Assembly (NCBI RefSeq): GCF_003284725.1
Contig: NZ_PGTO01000004.1
Location: forward strand, 62,001-126,000
Direction: 5' to 3'
DNA length: 64,000 nt
Source of the DNA: Paramagnetospirillum kuznetsovii
GTDB taxonomy: Bacteria; Pseudomonadota; Alphaproteobacteria; Rhodospirillales; Magnetospirillaceae
Position 1 is the stretch's first letter. The number at the start of each line of letters is the position of its first letter. A program made the translations under genes and the position numbers. The notes under the pieces were generated by a model. The model saw only the letters and a list, made by a program, of their open reading frames with translations, ran no database searches and had not been told where the DNA came from. Positions 1-7,583 of the stretch are shown here, piece after piece.

Positions 1-516
1 CAGGATGACGTAATAGAACATGGAGGCCGAGCCGCGCAGCAGCCAGATGTCGTCGTGGCTCCGGTTGGACACCGGCAGGAACAGGCCGGACGACGCGCCC
101 ACCCAGCCCCAATGGTCGAACAGGACGCGGGTGAATTCGGCGAAGGCGATGGTCAACAGGGCGAAATAGACTCCCATGACCTTGAAGCGGAACCCCAGCG
201 CGCCGATCATGGAGGCGAAGGCGACCGAAACGCCCATTCCGGCGACCGCCCCCAGCCAGGGGGGAGTCCCGAAATGCACGAACAGGGCGCCGCTGGCATA
301 GGCGCCCAACCCCACATAGAGGGCGTGGCCCAGCGAGAACTGACCGGCGAAGCCCATCATCACGTTCCACGACATGCCCAGATAGGCCTGCAACAGAACG
401 GTGATCATGATGGACAGCATGTAGTCGCCGGCCATCAGCGGCGCCAGCATCAGAAGAATCAGCAGGCCGAGCAGCAGCCGGGTGCTCTGATCGGAAAAGT
501 TCAGACTTCCGATCAT
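1..516 (-). CDS. livM: Branched-chain amino-acid type ABC transporter permease LivM (partial, C-terminus off window)
   Basis: This is the N-terminal 172 residues of an inner-membrane permease. It starts MIGSLNFSDQ, followed by hydrophobic segments and the LivM signature around GFAGQFSLGHA (about residues 67-77). The start is ATG at 516, which overlaps the livH stop in an ATGA arrangement, so the two are translationally coupled. With livH and the binding protein upstream it forms a Liv/HAAT transporter. The ATP-binding subunits must lie beyond the left edge. The substrate cannot be read from sequence; such systems also carry amides, urea and aromatic acids. Confidence 0.9.
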   Translation of the reverse strand, partial: MIGSLNFSDQSTRLLLGLLILLMLAPLMAGDYMLSIMITVLLQAYLGMSWNVMMGFAGQFSLGHALYVGLGAYASGALFVHFGTPPWLGAVAGMGVSVAFASMIGALGFRFKVMGVYFALLTIAFAEFTRVLFDHWGWVGASSGLFLPVSNRSHDDIWLLRGSASMFYYVIL

Positions 517-1382
517 GGCTTCTTCCCCAAGATGCCCTGGGGCCGCAGCAACAAGACCAGGATCAGCAATCCGAAGCTGAACATGCTTTTCAGGCTGGGT
601 GCGATCAGGGCGCCCGACAGGGCTTCCGACAGCCCCACCAGGATACCGCCCAGCAAAGCGCCGCCCAGGCTGCCCAATCCGCCCAGGATGACGATGATGA
701 AGCCCAGCAGGGTGTAGTCGGACGACAGGTGCGGATGCACGTCCACCAGCAGCAGCAAAAGGCAACCGGCGGCGCCCACGCAGGCGGTGCCGATGCCGAA
801 GGTGATGGCGTAAAGCTGCTCCACGTTCAATCCCACCACGCGGGCGCCGATGGGATTGTCGGCGCAGGCGCGGATGGCGGTGCCGGTGGTGGTGTAGCGG
901 AAGAAGGCCCAGAGCAGGGCGGCGACGCCGCCTGCGGTGAAGGCGGCGATGACGCGCACCTTGTCCAGGATCAGCGGGCCGACGGAATAGCTTTCGAAAC
1001 TGGCTTCCAGTTGAATGTTGCGGGCATCGGGGCCAAACACCATCAGCATGGCATTGGTGATGATGATGGCGATGGAGAGCAGCAGCAGGAACTGGATGTG
1101 TTCCGTCACGCCCAGGAACCGGTTGATGAGGAAGCGCTGCAGGAGGTAGCCGAGGACGAAAAGACCACCCGCCACCACCGGCAGCGCCATCACCGGTTCG
1201 ACGCCCAGTTTGGTGAACATCAGGAAGGCGGCGTACATGGCCACCACCATCATGTCGCCATGGGCGAAGTTGACCACGCGCATGACACCGAAAATGACCG
1301 ACAGCCCCAAGGCCATCAGACCGTAGACCAGGCCGGTCAGAAGACCGGCGCTGGTTACGTTCATGAAAAAGCTCGCGTCCAT
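513..1382 (-). CDS. livH: Branched-chain amino-acid type ABC transporter permease LivH
   Basis: A 289-aa multi-spanning permease. The early stretch GLMALGLSVIFGVMRVVNFA followed by HGD is the classic LivH signature, and the C-terminal LGGLGSLGGALLGG loop is the usual permease-ATPase coupling region. The length matches the family. It is encoded between the binding protein (33-bp gap upstream) and livM (4-bp ATGA overlap), so one operon is likely. The ATG at 1382 was chosen because it lies just after the binding-protein gene; an ATG six codons further in is also possible. Confidence 0.93.
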   Translation of the reverse strand: MDASFFMNVTSAGLLTGLVYGLMALGLSVIFGVMRVVNFAHGDMMVVAMYAAFLMFTKLGVEPVMALPVVAGGLFVLGYLLQRFLINRFLGVTEHIQFLLLLSIAIIITNAMLMVFGPDARNIQLEASFESYSVGPLILDKVRVIAAFTAGGVAALLWAFFRYTTTGTAIRACADNPIGARVVGLNVEQLYAITFGIGTACVGAAGCLLLLLVDVHPHLSSDYTLLGFIIVILGGLGSLGGALLGGILVGLSEALSGALIAPSLKSMFSFGLLILVLLLRPQGILGKKP

Positions 1383-1415
1383 GGAGGACTCCCGGCCTGT
1401 GCGGTATTGACGGCG

Positions 1416-2660
1416 TCAGGTGCGGCTTTTGAAGGCCGGTGCCGGGAAGACCAGCTTTGCCTCGGCGGATTCCGCGGGAAGCACCACGGTCGGCCTTCCG
1501 TTGAGGTTCTGGACCACGGCGGAGCGCAGGTTCATGTTCTGGCCGTTGGCCTCGAACTTGATCGGCCCGCCCAGCATGACGCGCTTTTCGATATTGGTGG
1601 CCCGGAGCGCCTCGGTGAGAACCTGGGGATCATTGCTGCCGGCCCGCTTGTGGGCGTCGGCGGCGATGAGGACCGCCTCGAAGGTGAAGCCCACGTTGAG
1701 ATCGCAGCTTTCGTCGGGGAAGGCCTTCTCGAAGGTCTTGCTGAGCGCCGTGGCCATGTCCTGCTTGGGGTCGAACCAGGGAATGTTGACCGAGCAGAAG
1801 TCGGCGTATTTGCCCAGCGCCTTCAGGAACTGCTTGTCGTACATGCCGGGGCTGCCGGGCGAGGTGATGCCCATGGTATCCATCTGCTGCTTGACCATTT
1901 CGCGCACCAGCAGGATGGCGTCGTTGAGCCGCGTCACCGTCATGACGAAATCGGCCTTGGCCGCCTTGGCCTTGGCCACCTCGATGGACAGGTCGCGCGC
2001 CTTGGGGTCGTAGGCGATGGTCTCGACGATGGTGAAGGGCAGGTCCAGCTTGGGCATCAGGGCGTTGATGCCGCCCAGCATGCCCATGCCGAAGCTGTCG
2101 TTGATGTGCAGCAGCACGGCGGTCTTGGGCGTGACGCCGCTGGCGGCGAACATGTCCTTGTAGAGCAGCAGTCCACCCTTGCCCAGCATGCCGGCCGAGG
2201 GGAAGTTGCGGAAGACGTATTTGAAGCCCTGCTCGGTGATCTTGGGCTCGGCGCCGATATTGACCACGAAGGGAACGCCTTTCTGCTCGGCCACGCCCGC
2301 CACCGCCAGGGTGGTCGCCGAATCGAAGCAGCCCATCAGCATGTTGGCGCCTTCGCGGATCAGCTTTTCCGCCTGGGTGCGGCCAACATCGGGATTGGAT
2401 TCGGTGTCGGCGTTCATCAACTCGACCGAATAGCCCAGATCCTTCAGCATGGGCAGGCCGATCTCGGCGCCACGCTGACAGGCCTGGCCGATCAGGGCCA
2501 GATGGCCGGAACGGGGCAACAGCACGCCCAGCTTCAAGGGCGTCGCGGCGCGCGCCGAGCGGGCGGGCAGGCCGACGGAAGCGGCAACGGCGCCCACCGC
2601 CGCGGTGGCGGTGAATTGGCGACGCGTGAGAGCAGACGGATTGATGGCGTTGTCAGACAT
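1416..2660 (-). CDS. Tat-exported periplasmic binding protein, LivK/HAAT family
   Basis: A 414-aa solute-binding protein feeding the livHM permease downstream. The N-terminus has a twin-arginine export signal (TRRQF at residues 13-17, then an Ala/Val-rich segment ending in ARSARA). The mature part opens with LKLGVLLPRSGHLALIGQ, the typical periplasmic-binding-protein type 1 start. The gene is divergent from the 3-hydroxyacyl-CoA dehydrogenase across a 181-bp region holding a perfect palindrome (2778-2794). This suggests that uptake of a compound and its CoA-dependent breakdown are co-regulated. The ligand is unknown. Confidence 0.9.
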   Translation of the reverse strand: MSDNAINPSALTRRQFTATAAVGAVAASVGLPARSARAATPLKLGVLLPRSGHLALIGQACQRGAEIGLPMLKDLGYSVELMNADTESNPDVGRTQAEKLIREGANMLMGCFDSATTLAVAGVAEQKGVPFVVNIGAEPKITEQGFKYVFRNFPSAGMLGKGGLLLYKDMFAASGVTPKTAVLLHINDSFGMGMLGGINALMPKLDLPFTIVETIAYDPKARDLSIEVAKAKAAKADFVMTVTRLNDAILLVREMVKQQMDTMGITSPGSPGMYDKQFLKALGKYADFCSVNIPWFDPKQDMATALSKTFEKAFPDESCDLNVGFTFEAVLIAADAHKRAGSNDPQVLTEALRATNIEKRVMLGGPIKFEANGQNMNLRSAVVQNLNGRPTVVLPAESAEAKLVFPAPAFKSRT

Positions 2661-2777
2661 TGGACGTCCCCTTATGACAGGTGAATAACCTCCGGAGGTC
2701 GCTCTTTGGCGACTTGTTGGAGATGATCCTGATCCGCGAAATGCAATTCGTCAAGGGGTATTGTTTTGCATAAAAAC

Positions 2778-2794
2778 TGTTGCGGTGCGCAACA
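2778..2794. promoter_or_regulatory. Palindromic operator, probable MarR site
   Basis: A perfect inverted repeat TGTTGCG-GTG-CGCAACA in the divergent region between the binding-protein gene (minus) and the acyl-CoA dehydrogenase gene (plus). A closely related palindrome occurs at 4940-4955, beside the marR gene. Assignment to that MarR protein is inference from the shared motif and position. Confidence 0.6.
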
Positions 2795-2841
2795 AAATGC
2801 CCATGATAGGCTGACGCTGTGTTTTGTCCGGGAGAGGCGCG

Positions 2842-3921
2842 ATGAGCAAAAACCAAAAGATCGGGTTGGTGGGGGCTGGCACCATGGGGGCCGCCATCGC
2901 CCAAGGCGCCGCCGTCAGCGGTTTTGAGGTGATTCTCAACGACCGCGACCCGGCGGTGGTGGACCGGGCCATGGCCCAGATCAAGTCCTCGCTGGGGCGT
3001 TCCGTCGAGAAAGGCAAGATGACTGCACCGGATGCCGAGGCCGCCTTGGCGCGGCTTACACCGTCCAGCGACTTGGCCGATCTCGCGCCTTGCGCCCTGG
3101 TGATCGAGGCCATCATCGAGAACTTCGAAGCCAAGAGCGCCCTGTTCTCGGCTCTGTCGGGCCTGCTGGCGCCAACCGCTTTGATGGCGACCAATACCAG
3201 TTCGTTGAAGGTGGACGATCTGGCCAAGGCGGTGACCAATCCGGAACGGTTCCTGGGGCTGCATTATTTCTTTCCCGCCGCCATCAACCCGCTGTTGGAG
3301 ATCGTTCGCGGCGCCGCCACCTCGGACGCGGTGATGGATACTGCTTCCGCCTTCGCCACGGCCACCGGCAAGCAAGCCATCCGCTGCAAGGATGCCTATG
3401 GTTTCGCGGTGAACCGCTATTTCGTGCCCTATCTCAACGAGGCGGCGCGCCTGCTGGACGAAGGAATGGCGCCGGGCGACATGGACCGTGCGGTCATGGA
3501 TGCGTTCGGAACCGCCGTCGGTCCGTTCAAGCTGATGGATATCTCCAAGCCGGTGATCGCGCTGCATGCCTGCCGCACCCTGGCGGTGATGGGGGCGTTC
3601 TATCAGCCCGCGCCGTCACTGGTGATCAAAGGCGAGGCGGGCGGGCCGTGGAATGCCGAGATACCGGCCACGGTCGAACCCGAATTGGCTCGTACCATTA
3701 CCGACCGCCTGCAAGGGGCGGTGCTGACCGCCATGCTGGAGGCCCTGGACGAGAAGGTGGCCACGCCCGAGGACATGGACCTTGGCGCCCGCATCGGCCT
3801 GCAATGGCAATGGCAGCCCTGGGCCGCCGCCGTCAAGCTCGGCCGGGCGGGAACCCAGGCGCTGGTGGCCCGCTACTTCGCGGGACGCGCCTTGCCCGTC
3901 AGTCTGGGACGTCTGAAATAG
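2842..3921 (+). CDS. 3-hydroxyacyl-CoA dehydrogenase
   Basis: A 359-aa NAD-dependent dehydrogenase oxidising 3-hydroxyacyl-CoA to 3-ketoacyl-CoA in a cytoplasmic beta-oxidation-type pathway. The Rossmann motif GLVGAGTMGAAIAQG lies at residues 7-21. LHYFFPA (about 135-141) carries the family's catalytic His, and a C-terminal 3HCDH domain with NRYF follows. The ATG at 2842 is preceded by GGGAGAGG (2830-2837); the in-frame TTG at 2824 has no such site. The C-terminal half is longer than in 280-aa hydroxybutyryl-CoA dehydrogenases. Its neighbours, an enoyl-CoA hydratase and a MarR regulator, suggest a small catabolic regulon. Confidence 0.9.
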   Translation: MSKNQKIGLVGAGTMGAAIAQGAAVSGFEVILNDRDPAVVDRAMAQIKSSLGRSVEKGKMTAPDAEAALARLTPSSDLADLAPCALVIEAIIENFEAKSALFSALSGLLAPTALMATNTSSLKVDDLAKAVTNPERFLGLHYFFPAAINPLLEIVRGAATSDAVMDTASAFATATGKQAIRCKDAYGFAVNRYFVPYLNEAARLLDEGMAPGDMDRAVMDAFGTAVGPFKLMDISKPVIALHACRTLAVMGAFYQPAPSLVIKGEAGGPWNAEIPATVEPELARTITDRLQGAVLTAMLEALDEKVATPEDMDLGARIGLQWQWQPWAAAVKLGRAGTQALVARYFAGRALPVSLGRLK

Positions 3922-3933
3922 CCGATATCAGTC

Positions 3934-4038
3934 GTCATTCCAGCGAAAGCGGGAATCCATCCTTCTGGCGGCACGATGGCGAACGGCCAAAGCTCCGCAG
4001 GACGCCGTCATGGACCCCCGCCTTCGCGGGGGTGACGA
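3934..4038. repeat. REP-like palindromic repeat, copy 1
   Basis: An intergenic element between convergent genes. It begins with GTCATTC and a CGAAAGCGGGAATCCAT arm and ends with the mirrored ATGGACCCCCGCC...GGGGGTGACG arm. The same arrangement recurs at 48351-48455, 52653-52755 and 57547-57648. All copies are intergenic and about 105 bp long, and each consists of two hairpin arms around a variable middle. Confidence 0.8.
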
Positions 4039-4117
4039 AACAGATTAGAAAAAAGAGGAGACCTGACGCGTCGGCGTTCAGGTCTCCAGTGTTTCATCCG
4101 GGAGGATGAAAAGGGGA

Positions 4118-4897
4118 TCAGCTACCCGCCTTGGCCGCCTTGCCTTCCAGGAAGGCGCGCATGCGGTTCTTGGCCTCGGGGCTGGTCTGGGTCATGGCTG
4201 CCATCAGCGATTCGGCGAACAGGCCGTCGCCTTGCGACATGTCGGCGATGCGGGGCAGGGCGTTGATGATGGCGTAATTGGTCAAGGGCGCGTTGGCCGC
4301 GATGCGCTCGGCCAGTTCGACGGCCTTGGGCAGGGCCTCGCCTTCGCCCACCAGATGGTGCGACAGCCCCATGCCCTGGCCTTCCTGGGCGTTATAGGCG
4401 TGGCCGGTCAGCATCATCTCGGCCATGCGACCGGCGCCGATGATCCGGGCGATGCGTACCGAGCCACCGCCGCCGACGAAGATGCCGCGCTGGCCTTCCG
4501 GCAGGGCGTAGAAGGTGGAGGGCTCGGCCACCCGCACATGGGTGGAGGTGGCCAGTTCCAGGCCGCCGCCGACCACGGCGCCCTTCAAGGCGGAGACCAC
4601 CGGCAGACCGCCCATCTGGACGTGGTGAAAGGTGCGATGCCATTTCTGCGAATGCATCATGACCTCGAAAGCCTCGCGGTCGCGATGCTCGGCCAGATCA
4701 AGACCGGCCGAGAAATGCGGCCCATGGCCATGCAGCACCACGACGCGGGCATCCTTGGGCGGCGACGCGAAGAAGGCACAGATCTCGTCGATCAGCGGGT
4801 CGTTGATGGCGTTGCGCTTCTCGGGCCGGTTCAGGCCGACGACGGCGACGGCGCCGCGCATCTCGACGCTCAGCAGCGCATAGGATTGAGTGCTCAT
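4118..4897 (-). CDS. Enoyl-CoA hydratase/isomerase (crotonase) family protein
   Basis: A 259-aa crotonase-fold enzyme, probably hydrating enoyl-CoA. It shows LNRPEKRNAIN (about residues 23-33), the oxyanion-hole motif HFSAGLDL (about 60-67) and the second oxyanion segment GAVVGGGLELA (about 105-115). Length is normal. The Glu/Glu pair of true hydratases is not obvious, so an isomerase or hydrolase activity is possible. It lies downstream of marR in the same direction, with a palindrome in the 69-bp gap. It probably works with the dehydrogenase at 2842. Confidence 0.88.
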   Translation of the reverse strand: MSTQSYALLSVEMRGAVAVVGLNRPEKRNAINDPLIDEICAFFASPPKDARVVVLHGHGPHFSAGLDLAEHRDREAFEVMMHSQKWHRTFHHVQMGGLPVVSALKGAVVGGGLELATSTHVRVAEPSTFYALPEGQRGIFVGGGGSVRIARIIGAGRMAEMMLTGHAYNAQEGQGMGLSHHLVGEGEALPKAVELAERIAANAPLTNYAIINALPRIADMSQGDGLFAESLMAAMTQTSPEAKNRMRAFLEGKAAKAGS

Positions 4898-4939
4898 GGT
4901 GCATCTCCTCGGATCACCACGAGATGTTATTTGCTTAAA

Positions 4940-4955
4940 TTGTTGTGCGCAACAA
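4940..4955. promoter_or_regulatory. Palindromic operator, probable MarR site
   Basis: An inverted repeat TTGTTG-TGCG-CAACAA between marR and the enoyl-CoA hydratase gene, sharing the TGTTG...GCAACA core with 2778-2794. It sits just upstream of the hydratase start and is likely its MarR-controlled promoter region. Confidence 0.55.
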
Positions 4956-4966
4956 CAAACTGGGAG

Positions 4967-5467
4967 TCAGCCCTGATACAGCCGCAGCAGCAGGCTGTTG
5001 AGCTGAACCCGTTCCTCGGGGCCGAGGCAGGCGGTGACGCGGTTGTCGTGTTCGGCCACCATCCGCTTCAGTTCGGCCAAGGTGGTCGCGCCCTTGTCGG
5101 TCAGCATGATGGCGTAGGTGCGCCGGTCCACCTTGGAGGGGACGCGGGCGGCGAGACCCTTGCCCTCAAGGGCGTCGATCAGGATCACGGCGCCGGAACG
5201 GTCGATCCCCATGGTGGTGGCCAGCGTCGTCTGGCTGAGACCCGGATTGGCGCCGATGATGGTCATGGCGGCGAATTGGGCGGGGCGGATATCCAGGGAG
5301 CCCACGGTGCGCACATAGTCCTGATAGACCAGCACCTGGGCGCGGCGCAGCCGGTAGCCGACGATATCGTCGAGCATGTCCAGGCAAAGGCCGGTCGTCG
5401 GCGCGGGCGGAATATTTCCCGCCAACGGCTGCTTATTGCCCTTCCGCGTCGTCGTTTTGACCGTCAA
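4967..5467 (-). CDS. MarR family transcriptional regulator
   Basis: A 166-aa winged-helix regulator. The recognition region NPGLSQTTLATTMGIDRSGA (about residues 95-114) and the wing with VPSKVDRRTYAIMLTDKG (about 130-147) are typical of MarR. The apparent start is TTG at 5467, preceded by GAGGAAAT at good spacing. MarR proteins usually bind palindromes near their own operon and are released by an aromatic or acyl-CoA ligand. Here two matching palindromes lie at 4940-4955 and 2778-2794, suggesting control of the hydratase, the dehydrogenase and the Tat-dependent binding protein. Confidence 0.85.
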   Translation of the reverse strand: MTVKTTTRKGNKQPLAGNIPPAPTTGLCLDMLDDIVGYRLRRAQVLVYQDYVRTVGSLDIRPAQFAAMTIIGANPGLSQTTLATTMGIDRSGAVILIDALEGKGLAARVPSKVDRRTYAIMLTDKGATTLAELKRMVAEHDNRVTACLGPEERVQLNSLLLRLYQG

Positions 5468-5586
5468 GATTTCCTCGTGCGTCTCTTGCTACATTACCTT
5501 TATTGTTTTCCTGGCAGGGGCACAACTGCATTAGTGTCTGGAAGAGGCCAGTTACGGTAAACCACTATACCGGGAGTGCAAGATTG

Positions 5587-6423
5587 ATGAATTGCCCGTT
5601 CTGCGCCGAGGAGATCCGGGATGAAGCGGTGGTATGCAAGCATTGCCGCCGCGACCTCAGCATCGTGCGCCCGGTGCTGGATCAGCTGAAGGCCATGGCG
5701 GCCCGCGTCGAGGCGCTGGAAGCCGCGGGCGTGCTCCAATCCGAGTTGGCGGCCAGGGTGGCTGTGTTGGAAGCCCAGCCATCGGCGCGCTCCGCCACCG
5801 AAGGAGGGGGGGGCGATGCGCCAATCGTCGTAGCCGAGGCAAAGGCGTCGGCTCCGGCCTCGGGAATGGCGGCGGTGGTCGCCGCCATCGCGGTTCCCAT
5901 CCTGGCCCTGCTGATGACTCATTGGCTGGTGGTGATCGTCTTCGACATGAAGTTCTGGGTCATCCGGGCGGCTTCCCTGCTCGTGCCCCTGGCCTTTGCC
6001 CTGTTCATGCCGATTCGCGGCGGCCACAAGGTGGCGGTTCCGGCCGTTCTCGGCCTGGTGATCGGCGGGGTTTCCGTGCTGGGGATGATGTCCATCACCG
6101 GTCTGATCGACGACCAGCCCATCATGCCCCAGGATCGGCGCGAATGGCGCGAAGTGATCGAATACGGCGTCAGCATGTGGCTCAGCTATCTCACCGGCGG
6201 CCTGATCGCCAGCGTCTTGCAGTCACGTCGATCGGCCGCCGCCACCGATACCATGGTGAAGCGGCTGGCCCGCGACCTCGCCAAGCTGACGGCCCCCGAG
6301 AACGAAAATCGGCAGCAATTGGAAAAGCGCATTCAGACCCTGGCCGTCACCATCGGCACCCTGGTGCCGGTGGTGACCGGCGCGGGATCCATCATCTCGG
6401 GCATGCGCAAGCTTTGGGAGTAG
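5587..6423 (+). CDS. Zinc-ribbon membrane protein of unknown function
   Basis: A 278-aa protein of unrecognised role. Residues 1-20 form a short zinc ribbon (CPFCAEEI...CKHC). A Leu/Ala-rich coiled coil follows at about 30-65 and a low-complexity linker to about 95. Then come several hydrophobic segments (about 95-120, 125-145, 150-175 and 205-225) and a charged C-terminal helix with a small hydrophobic tail. The ATG at 5587 begins directly at the zinc ribbon; earlier in-frame starts would add an unrelated tail. Zinc ribbon plus membrane segments is seen in sensor-like bacterial proteins, but no function is assigned. Confidence 0.75.
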   Translation: MNCPFCAEEIRDEAVVCKHCRRDLSIVRPVLDQLKAMAARVEALEAAGVLQSELAARVAVLEAQPSARSATEGGGGDAPIVVAEAKASAPASGMAAVVAAIAVPILALLMTHWLVVIVFDMKFWVIRAASLLVPLAFALFMPIRGGHKVAVPAVLGLVIGGVSVLGMMSITGLIDDQPIMPQDRREWREVIEYGVSMWLSYLTGGLIASVLQSRRSAAATDTMVKRLARDLAKLTAPENENRQQLEKRIQTLAVTIGTLVPVVTGAGSIISGMRKLWE

Positions 6424-6426
6424 GCG

Positions 6427-6849
6427 CTATTTCACGGTGAGTTGAAGGGTGGCGCTGCCTGCGCGGCCGTCGCTGTCCTTGACGTCGACCCGGATGGAAT
6501 GCTGCCCCGCCGGAACCTCCGCCTTGCCCATATCGATGCCGTCGGCGGTGACGAAGGGTTTGACACGGTCGGTGATGTCAACCGTCGGGGACTTCAGATA
6601 GACCACCTTGACCGAGCTGGGCTCGATCTTGGCGCCGCCATGGGGTTCGAACGCGACCTTCAGATTGAAGGGAGACTTCACCTCGGACGGATTGATCAGC
6701 TTGACGCCCGGACCACGGGTGACGCCACGCATGGTGATGCCGCTGGCGGCGGGCAGCGCGGCCTCGGCGGCGGTGATCAGGGTTTCCGCCATGGCATCCG
6801 CGGCGGTTGCGGCAAGCAAAGCCGCGGCGATCAGCAAGGCCTTGGACAT
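6427..6849 (-). CDS. Small secreted protein with immunoglobulin-like fold (hypothetical)
   Basis: A 140-aa protein with an N-terminal signal peptide (MSKALLIAAALLAATAADAM, cleavage near AMA-ET). The body is rich in beta-strand patterns such as FNLKVAFEP, SVKVVYLKSP and HSIRVDVKDSDGRAG, like a single Ig/FN3-type domain. It is probably periplasmic. The gene is convergent with the zinc-ribbon gene with 3 bp between stops. No catalytic motif and no recognised family name. Confidence 0.7.
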   Translation of the reverse strand: MSKALLIAAALLAATAADAMAETLITAAEAALPAASGITMRGVTRGPGVKLINPSEVKSPFNLKVAFEPHGGAKIEPSSVKVVYLKSPTVDITDRVKPFVTADGIDMGKAEVPAGQHSIRVDVKDSDGRAGSATLQLTVK

Positions 6850-7101
6850 GGAATCGGTCTCCTAGACGTCTGGCCGCAATTCTAGCCACGAGGCGGTCGC
6901 GAAAAAATGAAAAAGTGCAGGCCCGGCCGTGCCGAATTCCCACCCAAACGGCATGATCAAGGGAATGTGACTATAACCTTGGTTTTGCTATCGCAACATG
7001 GTGTCACAACTTCTTTCCCAACGCGTTTGGTAAATCAAGCCGCCCCGGAGCAGAATAACAGCAGTAAGGATGTTGTATGGTTGCGTTTTGGGGTGCTGCT
7101 C

Positions 7102-7296
7102 ATGGATCCGTCCCTGATTGAAATCATCAAGCAAGCGGTGGTCAATGCCCGGCGACAGGGGCTGGCCGGTGGCCAGCAGCAGGATGCCGCCGTCTCGGTT
7201 CTGCTGAACATGATGCCTTCCCTGTCTCCTTCCATCGCCGGTCTGATCGTCGAACAGCTCTATCCCTTCGTGGAGGATATGGGGGCCGTCGCCTGA
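7102..7296 (+). CDS. Micro-protein, tandem paralogue A (hypothetical)
   Basis: A 64-aa predicted helical protein (MDPSLIEIIKQAVVNARRQG...) of unknown function. It is clearly related to the product of the next gene (7404-7583). They share an N-terminal helix, a Gln/Asp-rich turn (GGQQQDAA versus GRDQRDAA), the MPS-SP-IA core and the ending VE-LYP. The ATG at 7102 was chosen because the paralogue starts at the equivalent residue; the frame stays open upstream. No membrane segment, cysteine or nuclease motif is visible. Confidence 0.6.
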   Translation: MDPSLIEIIKQAVVNARRQGLAGGQQQDAAVSVLLNMMPSLSPSIAGLIVEQLYPFVEDMGAVA

Positions 7297-7403
7297 CCCT
7301 GTCATGCGGCGTCACAAATCCTCCATATTCGGCGTTGGCTTGTTGCTTTGGGTTCGGACGATGATGATCGGACGGTTTTGTCGGCCATAGGGGAGGGGAT
7401 CCC

Positions 7404-7583
7404 ATGAGCCCAATTTTGATTGATCTGGTGACCCATGTGGTCGAAAGCGCCCAGCGCGCAGGCCTCGACGGCCGGGATCAGCGCGACGCCGCCGAGGCGG
7501 TCCTGATGGCGGCCATGCCTTCGGAATCTCCGGCCATCGCCCATTTCATGGTCGAGCTGCTGTATCCCGGCTTGGCGGCCTAG
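7404..7583 (+). CDS. Micro-protein, tandem paralogue B (hypothetical)
   Basis: A 59-aa protein (MSPILIDLVTHVVESAQRAG...) preceded by a strong ribosome-binding stretch (GGGGAGGGGA, 7390-7399). It is homologous along its length to the 64-aa protein encoded 107 bp upstream, so the pair arose by tandem duplication. Its stop overlaps the stop of the convergent FAD-oxidase gene by 4 bp. Conservation between the two copies with many silent and conservative changes argues that both are translated. Function unknown. Confidence 0.65.
   Translation: MSPILIDLVTHVVESAQRAGLDGRDQRDAAEAVLMAAMPSESPAIAHFMVELLYPGLAA

Noticed and set aside
729-2684. Very long open frame on the plus strand opposite livH and the binding-protein gene
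   Set aside because: It is a G+C-driven antisense frame; its translation is His/Gly/Gln-rich low complexity, while the minus-strand genes have clear family motifs.
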